64,000 nt of DNA from an uncultured Clostridia bacterium (GCA_928721915.1 CAKMVZ010000001.1:608024-672023); one strand, 5' to 3'; counted from the stretch's first letter, positions 1 to 8,973 are shown. Notes: generated by a model not told the origin, from the letters alone. Program-made: numbers and translations.

Positions 1-1
1 T

Positions 2-349
2 CCTGAATATGTAAAAAAAGATATAATAGAAAAAAATAATATGGAATATGTAGAAACAAAAGATATCGAAGAATATATGGGAGAATTAGATATCCTTTAT
101 ATGACAAGGGTCCAAAAAGAAAGATTCTTTAATGAAGAAGATTATGTAAGACTTAAAGATTATTATATTTTAAATAGAGAAAAATTAGAAAAAGCTAAAA
201 AAGATTTAGCTATTTTACACCCACTTCCAAGAGTAAATGAAATTTCAGTAGATGTTGATGATGATCCTAGAGCTTGCTATTTTAAACAAGCTTTAAATGG
301 AAAGTTTATTAGAATGGCATTAATTTTAAAATTGTTAAATATAAGATAA
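2..349 (+). CDS. pyrB: Aspartate carbamoyltransferase catalytic chain, C-terminal part (cut by window edge)
   Basis: This is the last 115 or so codons of the ATCase catalytic subunit, which joins carbamoyl phosphate to aspartate in pyrimidine synthesis. The frame is open from the first bases. The family motif LHPLPRVNEI, which contributes to the carbamoyl-phosphate/aspartate site, is present, followed by the usual closing helix ending in LLNIR. The start lies outside the window. It is followed 41 bases later by pyrI, the normal pyrBI order, so the two should form one enzyme. The carAB genes 9 kb away supply its substrate. Identification is by motif and neighbour and is secure. Confidence 0.93.
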   Translation, partial: PEYVKKDIIEKNNMEYVETKDIEEYMGELDILYMTRVQKERFFNEEDYVRLKDYYILNREKLEKAKKDLAILHPLPRVNEISVDVDDDPRACYFKQALNGKFIRMALILKLLNIR

Positions 350-390
350 TTTTAAGTGCTTTATAATTTTTTAAGAAAGGAAAAATAAAA

Positions 391-807
391 ATGAATATCG
401 ATAGTATAAAAAATGGATATGTAATTGATCATATAAAAGCTGGAAATGGTATGAAAATTTATGAACTTTTAAATTTAAATGAATTAGAATGCCAAGTAGC
501 TATAATTACAAATGCTAAAAGTAAAAAAACAGGAAAAAAAGATATTATAAAAATTGATAAAAATATAGATTTAGATTTTGATAAATTAGGTTTTATTGAT
601 TCTGGAATTACAGTAAATATTGTTAAAGATGATAAAATTATAGAAAAGAAAAAATTATCACTTCCAGAAAAAATTGTAAATGTTGCAAAATGTAAAAATC
701 CAAGATGTATAACGTCTGTTGAAAGAGAACTTGACCAAGTATTTATTTTAACAGATAAAGAAAAAAATATTTATAGATGCAAATATTGTGAAATGAGTTT
801 AAAATAA
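391..807 (+). CDS. pyrI: Aspartate carbamoyltransferase regulatory chain
   Basis: A 138-residue protein matching PyrI, the allosteric subunit that binds nucleotides and clamps catalytic trimers through a zinc site. The C-terminal zinc ligands are visible as CKNPRC followed by CKYC. The N-terminal part has the typical Gly-rich start (IKNGYVIDHIKAGNGMKIY). The start is preceded by an AAAGG ribosome site. Length is a little under the enterobacterial protein. It follows pyrB closely and probably shares its transcript, which ends at the hairpin after the gene. There is no CGG+1 site. Confidence 0.93.
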   Translation: MNIDSIKNGYVIDHIKAGNGMKIYELLNLNELECQVAIITNAKSKKTGKKDIIKIDKNIDLDFDKLGFIDSGITVNIVKDDKIIEKKKLSLPEKIVNVAKCKNPRCITSVERELDQVFILTDKEKNIYRCKYCEMSLK

Positions 808-841
808 ATTTTTATAAACTTAAAATATTTGTTTAAATTAA

Positions 842-936
842 AAAGTAATCTTTTAATATAAAGTAAAACCCTTTTAATTAAACTTTTTGCTTAATTAAGA
901 AGGGCTCACTTTAAAATAAGATTGCTTTTTTAATTT
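842..936 (+). terminator. Long hairpin with T-run after pyrBI
   Basis: An inner stem (CCCTTTTAATTAA pairing with TTAATTAAGAAGGG) sits inside an outer imperfect stem (AGTAATCTT... with ...AAGATTGCT) followed by six T. It lies between the convergent pyrI and the small Cys-rich gene, so it can end transcription from both sides. Confidence 0.6.
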
Positions 937-943
937 AAGCAGA

Positions 944-1069
944 TTAGCAGCATCCGCCTCTGCCACTATTTCCATTACCGCAGCAACAGAATAAAACGAT
1001 TAATATAAGGATAATCCAAAGGCATTCATTATCGAATATACCACATCCACAACCTCTGTTTTCTGGCAT
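944..1069 (-). CDS. Cys-rich micro-protein (41 aa)
   Basis: A 41-residue minus-strand gene with a near-perfect ribosome site (AAGGAGGG, six bases from ATG). The protein is MPENRGCGCG at the start, a hydrophobic stretch (WIILILIVLF) at residues 18-27, and a Cys/Gly tail (CCCGNGNSGRGGCC). Small Cys-rich proteins with one membrane stretch of this shape are common in Clostridia and Bacilli and are sometimes labelled high-cysteine or YjcZ-like; the function is not known to me. The two C-GG trinucleotides in it are GGC-GGA and TGC-GGT, both out of frame, and the frame is intact, which is a useful contrast to the CGG+1 sites. Confidence 0.7.
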   Translation of the reverse strand: MPENRGCGCGIFDNECLWIILILIVLFCCCGNGNSGRGGCC

Positions 1070-1365
1070 TATTTTTCCCTCCTTTTAAGTAATCCGAATT
1101 TGTAATCCTTAGTATGTTATATATTATTCAAATTATAAAAAAGTGTTACAGAGATTGTGGAATTTAAAATTAAAAAATTGTAGGGATAGTTTTATCCCAT
1201 TTTAAAAAGAGAAATTGAAGAATAAAATTTGTCTCTTAAGAGAAAACTAAGCTTAAAAGTTAGTATGTACTATAAAATAAGTAACTACAAAAATAAAAGC
1301 TACCTTTGTGCCTTAAAATAAGTAAGTATTAAAATAAATATTTTACTAAAATATTTTTAAAACTA

Positions 1366-1394
1366 TTTACAATTAAAAATATTATAAGTATAAT
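1366..1394 (+). promoter_or_regulatory. Promoter of first prepilin-like gene
   Basis: TTTACA at 1366-1371, a 17-base spacer, then TATAAT at 1389-1394. The block ACAATTAAAAATATTATA is shared almost exactly with the promoter of the third prepilin-like gene at 22821-22849. Confidence 0.7.
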
Positions 1395-1405
1395 TTAAAT
1401 GGAAT

Positions 1406-1419
1406 TGGTTGTATAACCA
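1406..1419 (+). promoter_or_regulatory. Palindrome at the transcription start (candidate operator)
   Basis: TGGTTGTATAACCA lies about 11 bases after the -10 box. The matching place at 22860-22875 holds a perfect 16-base palindrome TTGGTTGTACAACCAA. Shared position and sequence suggest one regulator acts on both prepilin-like genes; a short RNA hairpin is the alternative. Confidence 0.5.
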
Positions 1420-1484
1420 GTAAAAGAATAATAATAAAAATATATAAAATACTAAAGAAAGGAATTTTTAAGATGGAGGGACAA

Positions 1485-2973
1485 ATGAAAGAATGTTTTA
1501 AAAGAAATTTAGGAATAACGCTCGTTGCGCTAATCATAACAATAATAGTGTTGTTAATATTAGCAGGAGTAACAATTGCCTTAGTAGTTCGGAGATAATG
1601 GCGTTTTAAATCAAGCAGTAAACGCAGCAGATGAAACAAATAGAGCAAATGTGCAAAACGAACTAGAAATGACAGTAGCAGCAGTTGTAACAGACTGGAG
1701 TGGAGACAGATATGTAAATGGAAATAACCAAAGTTTAACACAATATATGACGAAGGCAAGAGTAGAAAGTAATATGAATACAGCAGATTATGTATTAGCA
1801 GCATTTACATTAAATACAACAAATGGAGTAAGCGTAACATATAAAAATAAAGGATATAACTTTACAGTAACAATAACAGATTCAGGGAATAGTGCGAAAG
1901 TAACATATGAAGGAGAAGGAGAGCCTGCTGAAGTAAAAGAATGGGTTCAAAATGAAGATGGAAGTGTAACAGATGGAGAAGTAACATTGCAAGTAGGAGA
2001 TTATATAAATTATGATCCATTAGAAGGAGTAGCAGAAGAAAATACAACATATACATCTTTAGCTACTGCAACTGGTTATGATACAGACCAAGTATTTGAT
2101 ATACAAAATTATGTAGATGGTGGATGGAGATGGCAAGTATTTGGAGTAGAGAATGGAAAGTTACAAATAATATCAGAGAACACAATTGGAACAACAGAAG
2201 TAGATGAAGAGTATGCAAATTCAAATTATTATTTAAGAGGAAGAACAGGATATCAAAATGCAATAACAGAATTAGATAAAATATCAGCCTTATATGGCCA
2301 AGGAGAATATGCAGAAGGCGCAAGAAGTATAACAGTAGAAGATGTAAATAAATTTACAGGATATAATCCAGAAGTTTATGAAGAAGGAGAATTATGGGAA
2401 TATGGAAATGTAATAGATTATTTTTGGCAAGGAACAAATTATCCATATTATTCATCAACAAGAGCAGGTAATGGATTAAGTGGAAGTTTAAGTACAAGCC
2501 ATAATAATAGTTCATATGGAAATAGCTTTTGGTGGTATGATTTTGAAGCAGAGGAATGGAAAAGTTCACCATATCAATCAGGAGCTACAACTCCAGCTGA
2601 ACCAATAACAGAAAGTTCATTAGAAGGAGATAACTATATAACAACATTAGAGTCTAACGATTATTACTATACAGGTAGTGACTATATAAGTGATACATCA
2701 TCAAATTTGTATAAAATGCTATTTGATGATGTTCAATATACAGGGGAGAACAGCTATTATTGGCTCGCCTCTCGCTCGGTCGTTGCCGCCTCGGACTACG
2801 CTTATTTCTACGTGCGTTATGTTTACGATGGCGGCGTAGACTCCGATGGCTTGGCGTATTCGTATGGCGGTGAGGACGATGCCTGCTGTGGCGTGCGCCC
2901 CCTAGTTTCTCTACAGTCTAACATCCAGTTAACTAGCGCAGGGGCAAACACTTGGGATATCTCAGCTTCATAA
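1485..2973 (+). CDS. Prepilin-like surface protein with DGR-type variable C-terminus; CGG+1 site
   Basis: A 495-residue protein after correction. The start at 1485 is chosen over 1473 because GGAGGG lies six bases before it. Residues 8-35 form a type IV prepilin-like leader and membrane helix (NLGITLVALIITIIVLL), with Ala in place of the usual Glu5. The CGG+1 site at 1590 (GTT C GGA GAT) restores VVGDNGVLNQA. A middle region is followed by a C-terminal domain with YYWLASRS and GVRPLVSL, typical of lectin-fold variable domains targeted by diversity-generating retroelements. The last 180 bases are far richer in GC than the rest. Likely exported and surface-displayed; ligand unknown. Confidence 0.8.
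2762..2945 (+). other. Candidate DGR variable region (GC-rich patch)
   Basis: GC is about 57% (102 of 180 bases at 2761-2940) in a window near 27%. Most codons between WLASR and GVRPLVSL end in C or T (GTC, GCC, GAC, TAC, TTC, TCC, TGC, GAT), as expected if AAC/AAT codons of a template had been randomised at adenines. No reverse transcriptase or template repeat is visible in this window. Confidence 0.65.
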
Positions 2974-3003
2974 AATAAGAAGCAGAAAAACAAAACTGTA
3001 AAC

Positions 3004-3032
3004 TTGACAAATTAAAGATTTTTTAGTATTAT
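3004..3032 (+). promoter_or_regulatory. Promoter of aspS T-box transcript
   Basis: TTGACA at 3004-3009, 17-base spacer, TATTAT at 3027-3032, directly ahead of the T-box leader. Confidence 0.75.
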
Positions 3033-3039
3033 TTTATTA

Positions 3040-3285
3040 TTGTATGCGTTGAAGATGAAAGCAAGTTTTAAAAAATTATTTAAGAGAGGAGATGTCATCG
3101 GCTGAAAGCATTTCTAATAATTAAACTTGTGAAACACATTGGAGCATGATTTTAAATAAAAAGTGGAAAGCGAAAATTTTTAAAAAATAATATTTTGTTT
3201 TCAATAAGGGTGGTACCGCGGAAATATATTTCGTCCCTGTAATTTTAAATTTAATTTAAAATTACAAGGATTTTTTTTATTCTAA
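3040..3285 (+). promoter_or_regulatory. T-box leader (tRNA-sensing) with terminator, upstream of aspS
   Basis: The diagnostic T-box bulge sequence GGGTGGTACCGCGG is at 3208-3221. It is followed by a strong terminator (3236-3280: a long A/T stem from TGTAATTTTAAATT and its complement, then eight T). Stem I elements with AGAGGAGATG... and TTGGAGC are upstream. T-boxes pair with uncharged tRNA to permit readthrough; the downstream gene indicates tRNA-Asp, but I could not assign the specifier codon with confidence. Confidence 0.9.
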
Positions 3286-3395
3286 AATTAATGTTAAATA
3301 AAATACTAAAATTAAACTAGTATTAAAAAAATATTAATTTTATAAAAAATATCTTTGTAGTTTTAAAAATTGCTATTTTAAAAGGAGTGAAAGAT

Positions 3396-5161
3396 ATGAA
3401 AGGTAACATGTACAGAACTTATAATTGTTCAGAAATCAGAGAAAAAAATGTTGGAGAAGAGATTAGGCTTGCAGGATGGGTTGATACAATCCGTGATTTA
3501 GGGGGAGTTTTATTTATTGATCTTCGCGACCAATATGGTATAACACAAGTTGTTGTATCAGGAAATGAGTCTAAAACTGATTTTGCTGCTAGAATTCCTG
3601 TCGAATCAACAGTATCTGTTTTAGGAAAAGTAAGATTAAGAGATAAAGAAACCATAAATACTGCGATTGAAACTGGAACAGTAGAAGTTTTTGCAGAAAA
3701 AATTGAGATTTTAGGAAAAAGAACAAAGCCACTTCCATTTGAAATTTCAAATAATAGAGCAGTTAGAGAAGATTTAAGATTGGAGTATAGATTTTTGGAT
3801 TTAAGATCTAAAAAACAATTAGAAAATTTAAAATTAAGAGCAAAATTGATTCAATATTTAAGAAATCAAATGATAGATTTAGGTTTTTTAGAAGTTCAAA
3901 CACCAATACTTACCAGTTCATCTCCAGAAGGAGCAAGAGATTATTTAGTTCCAAGTAGAATATATCCTCGGAAAATTTTATGCGCTTCCACAAGCTCCAC
4001 AGCAATTTAAACAATTGCTTATGGTATCTGGAATTGATAAATATTTTCAAATAGCACCATGCTTTAGAGATGAGGATGCAAGAGCTGATAGGTCTCCTCG
4101 GAGAATTTTATCAATTAGATATGGAAATGGCATTTGCTTGTCAAGAAGATGTTTTTGAAGTTATGGAAAAAGTAATGTATAACACTTTTAAGGAATTTTC
4201 TGATAAAAAGATAAATAAAGTTTTTCCAAGAATTCCTTATAAAGAAGCAATGCTTAAATATGGTACAGATAAACCAGATTTAAGAAATCCTTTAGAAATA
4301 AAGGACGTAACAAATATTTTTGAGAAATTAGATATAAAAGTTTTTAATGGGAAAATTGTAAGAACTATAACTCTTCCAAATGGCTCAGAACAAACAAGAA
4401 GTTTTTATGATGAAATGACTAATTTTGCAATAAATAAATGTAAAGCAAAGGGATTAGCTTGGCTAAAGGTAGCAGAGGATAGAAGTTTACAAGGTCCAAT
4501 TGCAAAATTAATTCCAGATGATTCAAGAGAAGAACTACTTAATAGAACAAATACAAACCCAGGAGATAGCATATTCTTTATTGCAGAGCATACTGGATTA
4601 GTAGAAAAATTAGCAGGAGAAATTAGAAAAGAATTAGGAATTAAAGCAAAATTAATAGATGAAAATGAATTTAAGTTTTGTTGGATAGTAGATTTTCCAA
4701 TGTATGAAATAGCAGATAATGGAAAACTAACATTTTGCCATAATCCATTTTCTATGCCACAAGGTGGATTAGAGGCTTTAGAAACAAAGGAACCATTAGA
4801 TATCTTAGCATATCAATATGATATAGTTTGTAATGGAGTTGAGCTTTCATCAGGAGCTGTTAGAAATCACGATCCAGAAATTATGATAAAGGCTTTTGAG
4901 ATAGCAAATTATACGGAAGAAGAAATTAAAAGAAAATTTGATGCTTTATATAATGCTTTTCACTATGGAGCTCCACCTCATGCGGGAATTGCACCAGGTA
5001 TAGATAGAATGCTTATGCTTTTAAGTAAAGAAGAGTCAATAAGAGAAGTAATAGCATTCCCAATGAATAGCAAAGCTCAAGATTTACTAATGAAAGCACC
5101 GGGAGTTGTTTCACAAAAACAACTAGAAGAGGTTCATATTAAAATTATTGAAAATAAGTAA
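3396..5161 (+). CDS. aspS: Aspartyl-tRNA synthetase; two CGG+1 sites
   Basis: A class II synthetase charging tRNA-Asp, 587 residues after two +1 corrections, the normal bacterial length. ATG 3396 is preferred to GTG 3387 because the latter overlaps the AAAGGAG site. The N-terminal OB-fold anticodon domain (residues 1-105), catalytic core (QTPILTSSSPEGARDYLVPS; ADRSPGEFYQLDMEM) and C-terminal GIAPGIDRMLML motif are present. The extra C lies at 3969 (CCT C GGA, giving YPGKFYAL) and at 4099 (CCT C GGA, giving SPGEFYQL). Both glycines are conserved in the family. An essential single-copy enzyme cannot easily be a pseudogene, so translation must cope with both sites. Controlled by the T-box upstream. 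Confidence 0.93.
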
Positions 5162-5268
5162 GACATAAAATTTAAAAAAATATATTTTTTGAATATAAAA
5201 ATTATAAAATTATTTTATTTTTTAAAGTAGAAATTAAAAAAATAAAGAATAAGAAATATAAAAGAAAT

Positions 5269-5554
5269 GAATTCTCCCGTAAGGGAGAATTCTAGGGAAA
5301 ATTATTTAAAATAAAAATAAAGTTTTAAATAAAAAATATAAAAATTAATTTTTTAAAGTAGAAATAAAAAAATAAAGAATAAAAAATGTAAAAGAAATGA
5401 ATTCTCCGGTGAGGGAGAATTCTAAGGAAAATTATTTAAAATAAAAATAAAGTTTTAAATAAAAAATATAAAAATTAATTTTTTAAAGTAAAAATTAAAA
5501 AAAATAAAGGATAAAAAATGTAAAAGAAATGAATTCTCCCGTAAGGGAGAATTC
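5269..5554 (+). repeat. Three tandem ~130-bp repeats, each with a 24-base hairpin
   Basis: Hairpins at 5269-5292, 5399-5422 and 5531-5554 (GAATTCTCCC, loop GTAA, GGGAGAATTC; the middle copy has CTCC-GGTGAG-GGAG). The A/T-rich DNA between them repeats almost word for word (AAAATTATTTAAAATAAAAA, TTTTAAAGTAGAAAT). Spacing is 130 and 132 bases. They fill the 460-base gap between aspS and the next gene. No open frame is seen. Confidence 0.85.
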
Positions 5555-5623
5555 TGGAAAAAACTTATTTAAAATATTAATATTTCATAAAATAAAGCAT
5601 ATATATTTAAAGAGGTGATATAT

Positions 5624-6584
5624 ATGCTTTATTTTGACTTAGCTATTTATAAGGAAGATTTGCTAAAAGAAAATGAAAAAGATCTTCCAAGTTTTATTAA
5701 AAATATAATATATAATTTTAGAAAACTCACAGGACAAGCTTTAAACTTAAAAATATCTAATAAAAATTTAATAATTCTTCCAAAAATAAATAAAAGAGTT
5801 TTAAAAAGAATAGATAAAATATTAAGAGTTGATGTAACTAAAAATGTATGTATTTCAGAAGAATTAAAATCCAAAGAAAATTTTGTAAATTTTTTAAATG
5901 AAAGAAATATTAATATTTTAGATGGAAGATGGCTTTTTAAATATTTAGCAGAAAATGTTTTAGAATTTTTATGTTTTAAAACAGATTTAATCCCAGAAAT
6001 TCAAGAAATTTCAATTCTTACAAACGAATTAAATAATTTAATTTATGAAACTATAATAAAATTATCTAAAAGAGTAAAAAATATAAATATTATAACTAAG
6101 AACATAAATTTATTTAAAAAATTAGAAGAAGATGTATATGAAGAAAGTGGAATGATATTAAGAATAACAAATGATTTTAAAAAGGCAACTTTGAAATCGA
6201 ATATAATACTAAATTTTAATTTTGTACAAGAACTTTTAGATAAAATAAATTTTGGAAAAAATTCAAATTTAGTAAATTTTGAAAGATCTTTAAGAATAAA
6301 TCAAAAAAGTTTTAATGGAAAAGTGATTAATTTTTATCATATAAATTTACCAGAAAAATATTTATATAATCAAGAAAGATTTACAAGGTTTGATACGAGT
6401 ATATTATATGAAAGTTATATTTATAAAAAAACTTCTCCAATTAATATTTGGAAAGAAATTAGTAAAGATAAAATAAAAATTGATACATTAGAAGGATTTA
6501 AGCGGAACAATAAAATTTATTCCTAAGAATAAGCTTAAAGAAGTAAAAGGAAAAAACTATAAAATTTCAGCTGTTGTAAGTTAA
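5624..6584 (+). CDS. Unknown protein (319 aa); CGG+1 site near the end
   Basis: I do not recognise this family. The start ATG 5624 follows AGAGGTG. The protein is Lys/Asn/Ile rich, with no signal peptide or membrane segment. A middle part (VKNINIITKNINLFKKL followed by GMILRITND and KSNIILNFNF) alternates short hydrophobic strands and helices in the manner of a Rossmann-like domain; that is inference only. The extra C at 6503 (AAG C GGA ACA) would otherwise end the protein 27 codons early; skipping it gives GFKGTIKFIPKNKL and a natural stop at 6582. It lies between the hairpin repeats and the greA promoter. Confidence 0.65.
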
Positions 6585-6605
6585 ATATAATTTTTTAAAT
6601 AAGAC

Positions 6606-6634
6606 TTGACAAAATTGAAAAAAAACCTTATTAT
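6606..6634 (+). promoter_or_regulatory. Promoter of greA
   Basis: TTGACA at 6606-6611 with a 17-base spacer to TATTAT, just upstream of the greA leader. Confidence 0.65.
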
Positions 6635-6751
6635 AATACAGAATAAAAAAGTTTATATTTGCATTACAAAATTTTTTGTGATGCATAAATTTTTATATCT
6701 TGAAATTTAAAATTTCAAGATAAGTCCATTTAAGGAAGGAGCATGATAGTA

Positions 6752-7228
6752 ATGGGCGAAAAAGAAATATTATTAACACAAGAAGGTTATGATAATCTAG
6801 AAAAAGAACTAGAAGAATTAAAAACAGTAAAAAGATATGAAATATCAGAAAGAATTAAGGTTGCACTTGGATTTGGAGATTTATCAGAAAATTCAGAGTA
6901 TGATGAAGCAAAAAATGCTCAAGCTGCAAATGAAAATAAAATAGCAGAATTAGAAGCAAAATTAAGATATGCAAAAATCATAGATGAATCTGAAATTGAT
7001 ACAAAAACAGTTCAAGTAGGAAATAATGTAACAGTATTAGACATGGAATTTGATGAAGAAGTAGAATACAGCATTGTTGGAACAACAGAAGTAGATTTAT
7101 CACAAAATAAAATCTCAAACGAATCTCCAATTGCAAAAGCCTTAATTGGTAAAAAAGTAAAAGATGTTGTAGAAGTAGAAGCTCCATCAGGAGTGATAAA
7201 AATGAAAATATTAAAAATTTCAAAATAA
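6752..7228 (+). CDS. greA: Transcription elongation factor GreA
   Basis: A 158-residue GreA, which binds the RNA polymerase secondary channel and stimulates cleavage of backtracked RNA. The N-terminal coiled coil (LTQEGYDNLEKELEELK) carries the acidic tip region (GDLSENSEYDEAK), and the C-terminal FKBP-like domain ends in SPIAKALIGKKVKDVVEVEAP. ATG 6752 is chosen because the AAGGAG site is ten bases before it, whereas ATG 6743 would sit only one base after the site. The gene has its own promoter and terminator. No CGG+1 site. Confidence 0.95.
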   Translation: MGEKEILLTQEGYDNLEKELEELKTVKRYEISERIKVALGFGDLSENSEYDEAKNAQAANENKIAELEAKLRYAKIIDESEIDTKTVQVGNNVTVLDMEFDEEVEYSIVGTTEVDLSQNKISNESPIAKALIGKKVKDVVEVEAPSGVIKMKILKISK

Positions 7229-7259
7229 AAATTTTAAATTATATTTTATTGGATTTTAA

Positions 7260-7306
7260 GAACTGGTAAACTAAAAGTAGTGTTTACCAGTTCAACTTTT
7301 TAGTAT
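7260..7306 (+). terminator. Terminator of greA
   Basis: Stem ACTGGTAAACTA pairing with GTGTTTACCAGT, followed by a short T-run. Confidence 0.75.
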
Positions 7307-7370
7307 TTAAGCTTATTATTAATGATAACTAAATTTTTATGATTTAGTTTTAATGTTTAAATTTTATAGC

Positions 7371-7480
7371 TTGACTAATAAAAATATTATGAGTATAATA
7401 AATTTAAATTAATAATAGAAAATTTTGCTATTTTTTTGCAAACAATTACAAACTCAGTTTGCAATTTTCTATTAAAAATT
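7371..7480 (+). ncRNA. Promoter plus hairpin without an ORF (candidate small RNA)
   Basis: TTGACT at 7371-7376, exactly 17 bases, then TATAAT at 7394-7399. About 12 bases after the -10 box begins a hairpin whose arms are AATAGAAAATT (7411 on) and AATTTTCTATT (to about 7475). No start codon with a ribosome site follows. The RNA would run toward, and antisense to, the HTH gene. Existence of the RNA is inferred. Confidence 0.4.
7449..7461 (+). repeat. Palindrome CAAACT-C-AGTTTG (candidate operator, left)
   Basis: One of two near-identical sites (ATTACAAACTCAGTTTGCAA here; ATTACAAACTGAGTTTGCAA at 7832-7851) on either side of the HTH gene. The 13-base core is a perfect palindrome around the centre base. 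Confidence 0.5.
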
Positions 7481-7504
7481 ATTTTAAAGTATAAATGGTA
7501 CAAA

Positions 7505-7768
7505 TTAAGAATCAAAATATTCATTAGTGTTACTATATAGTTCATCTAAAGTTATATTTAAAACCATACAAAAGGCTTTAGCTTCAAAATCTTTGACAAG
7601 TCTTTTGTTGTTTTCGATTTCATATATATCGGCATTAAACATAGTAACACCAAGTAATTGTAATTTTCTACATATATCAGGTTGAGATAAGCCTTTTAAC
7701 TCACGATATTTTTTTAAATTTTTACCTATAATATTAACATTATTGTTTAGTTTACGAATTGTACCCAT
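7505..7768 (-). CDS. XRE-type helix-turn-helix regulator (87 aa)
   Basis: A small DNA-binding protein of the Cro/C1 (XRE) type. Residues 16-60 carry the five-helix fold: IGKNLKKYRELKGLSQPDIC, then ADIYEIENNKRLVKDFEAKA, with LDELY closing the domain. No further domain is attached. ATG 7768 is preceded on the minus strand by AAAGGATG. Matching palindromes flank the gene, one in the promoter region that also faces the second prepilin-like gene at 7880, so autoregulation and control of that gene are plausible. Target and signal are unknown. Confidence 0.8.
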   Translation of the reverse strand: MGTIRKLNNNVNIIGKNLKKYRELKGLSQPDICRKLQLLGVTMFNADIYEIENNKRLVKDFEAKAFCMVLNITLDELYSNTNEYFDS

Positions 7769-7834
7769 AAAAATACATCCTTTTTAATTATAAAATATTT
7801 TAAATATTTTATAATAATTTTTTAACAAATATTA

Positions 7835-7847
7835 CAAACTGAGTTTG
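7835..7847 (+). repeat. Palindrome CAAACT-G-AGTTTG (candidate operator, right)
   Basis: Second copy of the flanking palindrome, between the divergent HTH gene and the second prepilin-like gene, 33 bases before the start of the latter. Confidence 0.5.
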
Positions 7848-7879
7848 CAACTAAAAATATTATTGAAAGGAGAAGGAAA

Positions 7880-8762
7880 ATGAATAAAAAGTTAAAGCAA
7901 TCGCGGAATTACATTAATAGCATTGATAATTACAATTATAGTTTTACTTATTTTAGCTGGAGTTACAATATCTGCTATAATTGGAGATAATGGAATTTTA
8001 AATCAAGCAATAAATGCATCAGATTATACTAATGAATCTCAAATTTTAGAAGAGTTGCAATTTGCTGCAACAGGTTTATATATGTCTAATCCAGAATATT
8101 CTTTAGATGTGTCAATAGAAGATCTTAAAAAAGCTTTAGAAAAAGAAAATTTTAGTGGAAATATAGTGCTTTATACTTATGTTAGAGATGAAAAAGTTGG
8201 TATTGTTACAGTTGAAAAAAATGGAGAGGTTTTTCTTTATAGAATATATGAAGGAAACGGAAAAGTGGAAAGAGAATATAAATTGCATTTAGGAGATTCT
8301 ATTCATGATTTATATGTAAATAATGGTGCATATAGTGAGCAAGAGATGGACGAATGGCTTGGAAGCTTAGAATATAATGAGACACAAGAAATGGCTGATG
8401 AATCAACAAATGTTGGAGGATATTATTGCCATTACTTAGTATATATTAGAGATACAGAAAGAATAAATTATGGATATATTACAGCTGTGGATCTTAGTAG
8501 ATATTTAGACAATGGAACTATTTATAATACAGGTTTAGAAGGATATATATTAGTTGCTGGATATTATGGAATAGATGAAGATGCAAAATTAATATATAGT
8601 ACTGTTTCTGAAGATATTTCAATGTTTGGAGAGATAGAAAAAGGGTGGCAAGGTGTAACATTTATTGAATATAATGATAATCAAGAATATAGAATATATG
8701 AAATAAGTGAAGATTTAAAAGATGGCATTTTTGCTTGGATGTCATGGAAATATAATCATTAA
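7880..8762 (+). CDS. Prepilin-like protein; CGG+1 site at the cleavage glycine
   Basis: A 293-residue protein after correction. ATG 7880 follows GAAAGGAGAAGG. The N-terminus is a short basic leader (MNKKLKQS), then GITLIALIITIIVLLILAGV, the prepilin-type cleavage glycine and hydrophobic helix with Ala at the usual Glu5 position. The extra C at 7904 (TCG C GGA ATT) falls exactly on this glycine, so without the +1 event the leader is never joined to the helix. At the VVGDNG position where the other two paralogues have a site, this gene reads ATT GGA GAT with no extra base. The C-terminal region (residues 100-293) is rich in Tyr, Glu and Gly and does not show the WLASR or RGG variable motifs. 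Function unknown; probably exported. Confidence 0.75.
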
Positions 8763-8804
8763 TAAAAATGGATTTTAAAGTTTAACTTTTTTTGTAAAAA
8801 ACTG

Positions 8805-8833
8805 TTGATTTTGAGTGTAAAATGTTGTAAAAT
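8805..8833 (+). promoter_or_regulatory. Promoter of car leader
   Basis: TTGATT at 8805-8810, 17-base spacer, TAAAAT at 8828-8833. Confidence 0.65.
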
Positions 8834-8868
8834 ATTTTTTAAGAATTTAAGTTTGAATGGAGATAAAA

Positions 8869-8973
8869 ATGAAAACAGTTTATATTAAAGAAAATACAAT
8901 ATTTAAAAAAGCAAAACTAAAATTTGCTGTTTCATTTTTATTTGGTTTAGTAAATTTTAATAGAGAGCATTAA
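8869..8973 (+). CDS. Candidate car leader peptide (34 aa)
   Basis: A 34-codon frame with GGAGA five bases before ATG. It encodes MKTVYIKENTIFKKAKLKFA followed by a Phe-rich end (VSFLFGLVNFNREH). Its last codons overlap the left arm of the terminator that precedes carA, so a ribosome reaching the stop would prevent the hairpin from forming. The stretch before the stop is U-rich. This is the arrangement of the enterobacterial pyrBI attenuator, where UTP level sets polymerase pausing. The peptide resembles nothing I know, and its role is inferred from layout only. Confidence 0.5.
   Translation: MKTVYIKENTIFKKAKLKFAVSFLFGLVNFNREH

Noticed and set aside
1382..2572. Leu-rich minus-strand frames opposite the prepilin-like genes, LCP gene and greA
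   Set aside because: They are antisense shadows of A-rich codons, without ribosome sites or sensible composition.
3190..3225. CGGAA in the T-box as another insertion
   Set aside because: The T-box consensus itself contains ACCGCGG at this place, and the region is not translated.
5269..5554. CRISPR-like or terminator array in the hairpin repeats
   Set aside because: The DNA between the hairpins is itself repeated, and the hairpins lack a T-run.
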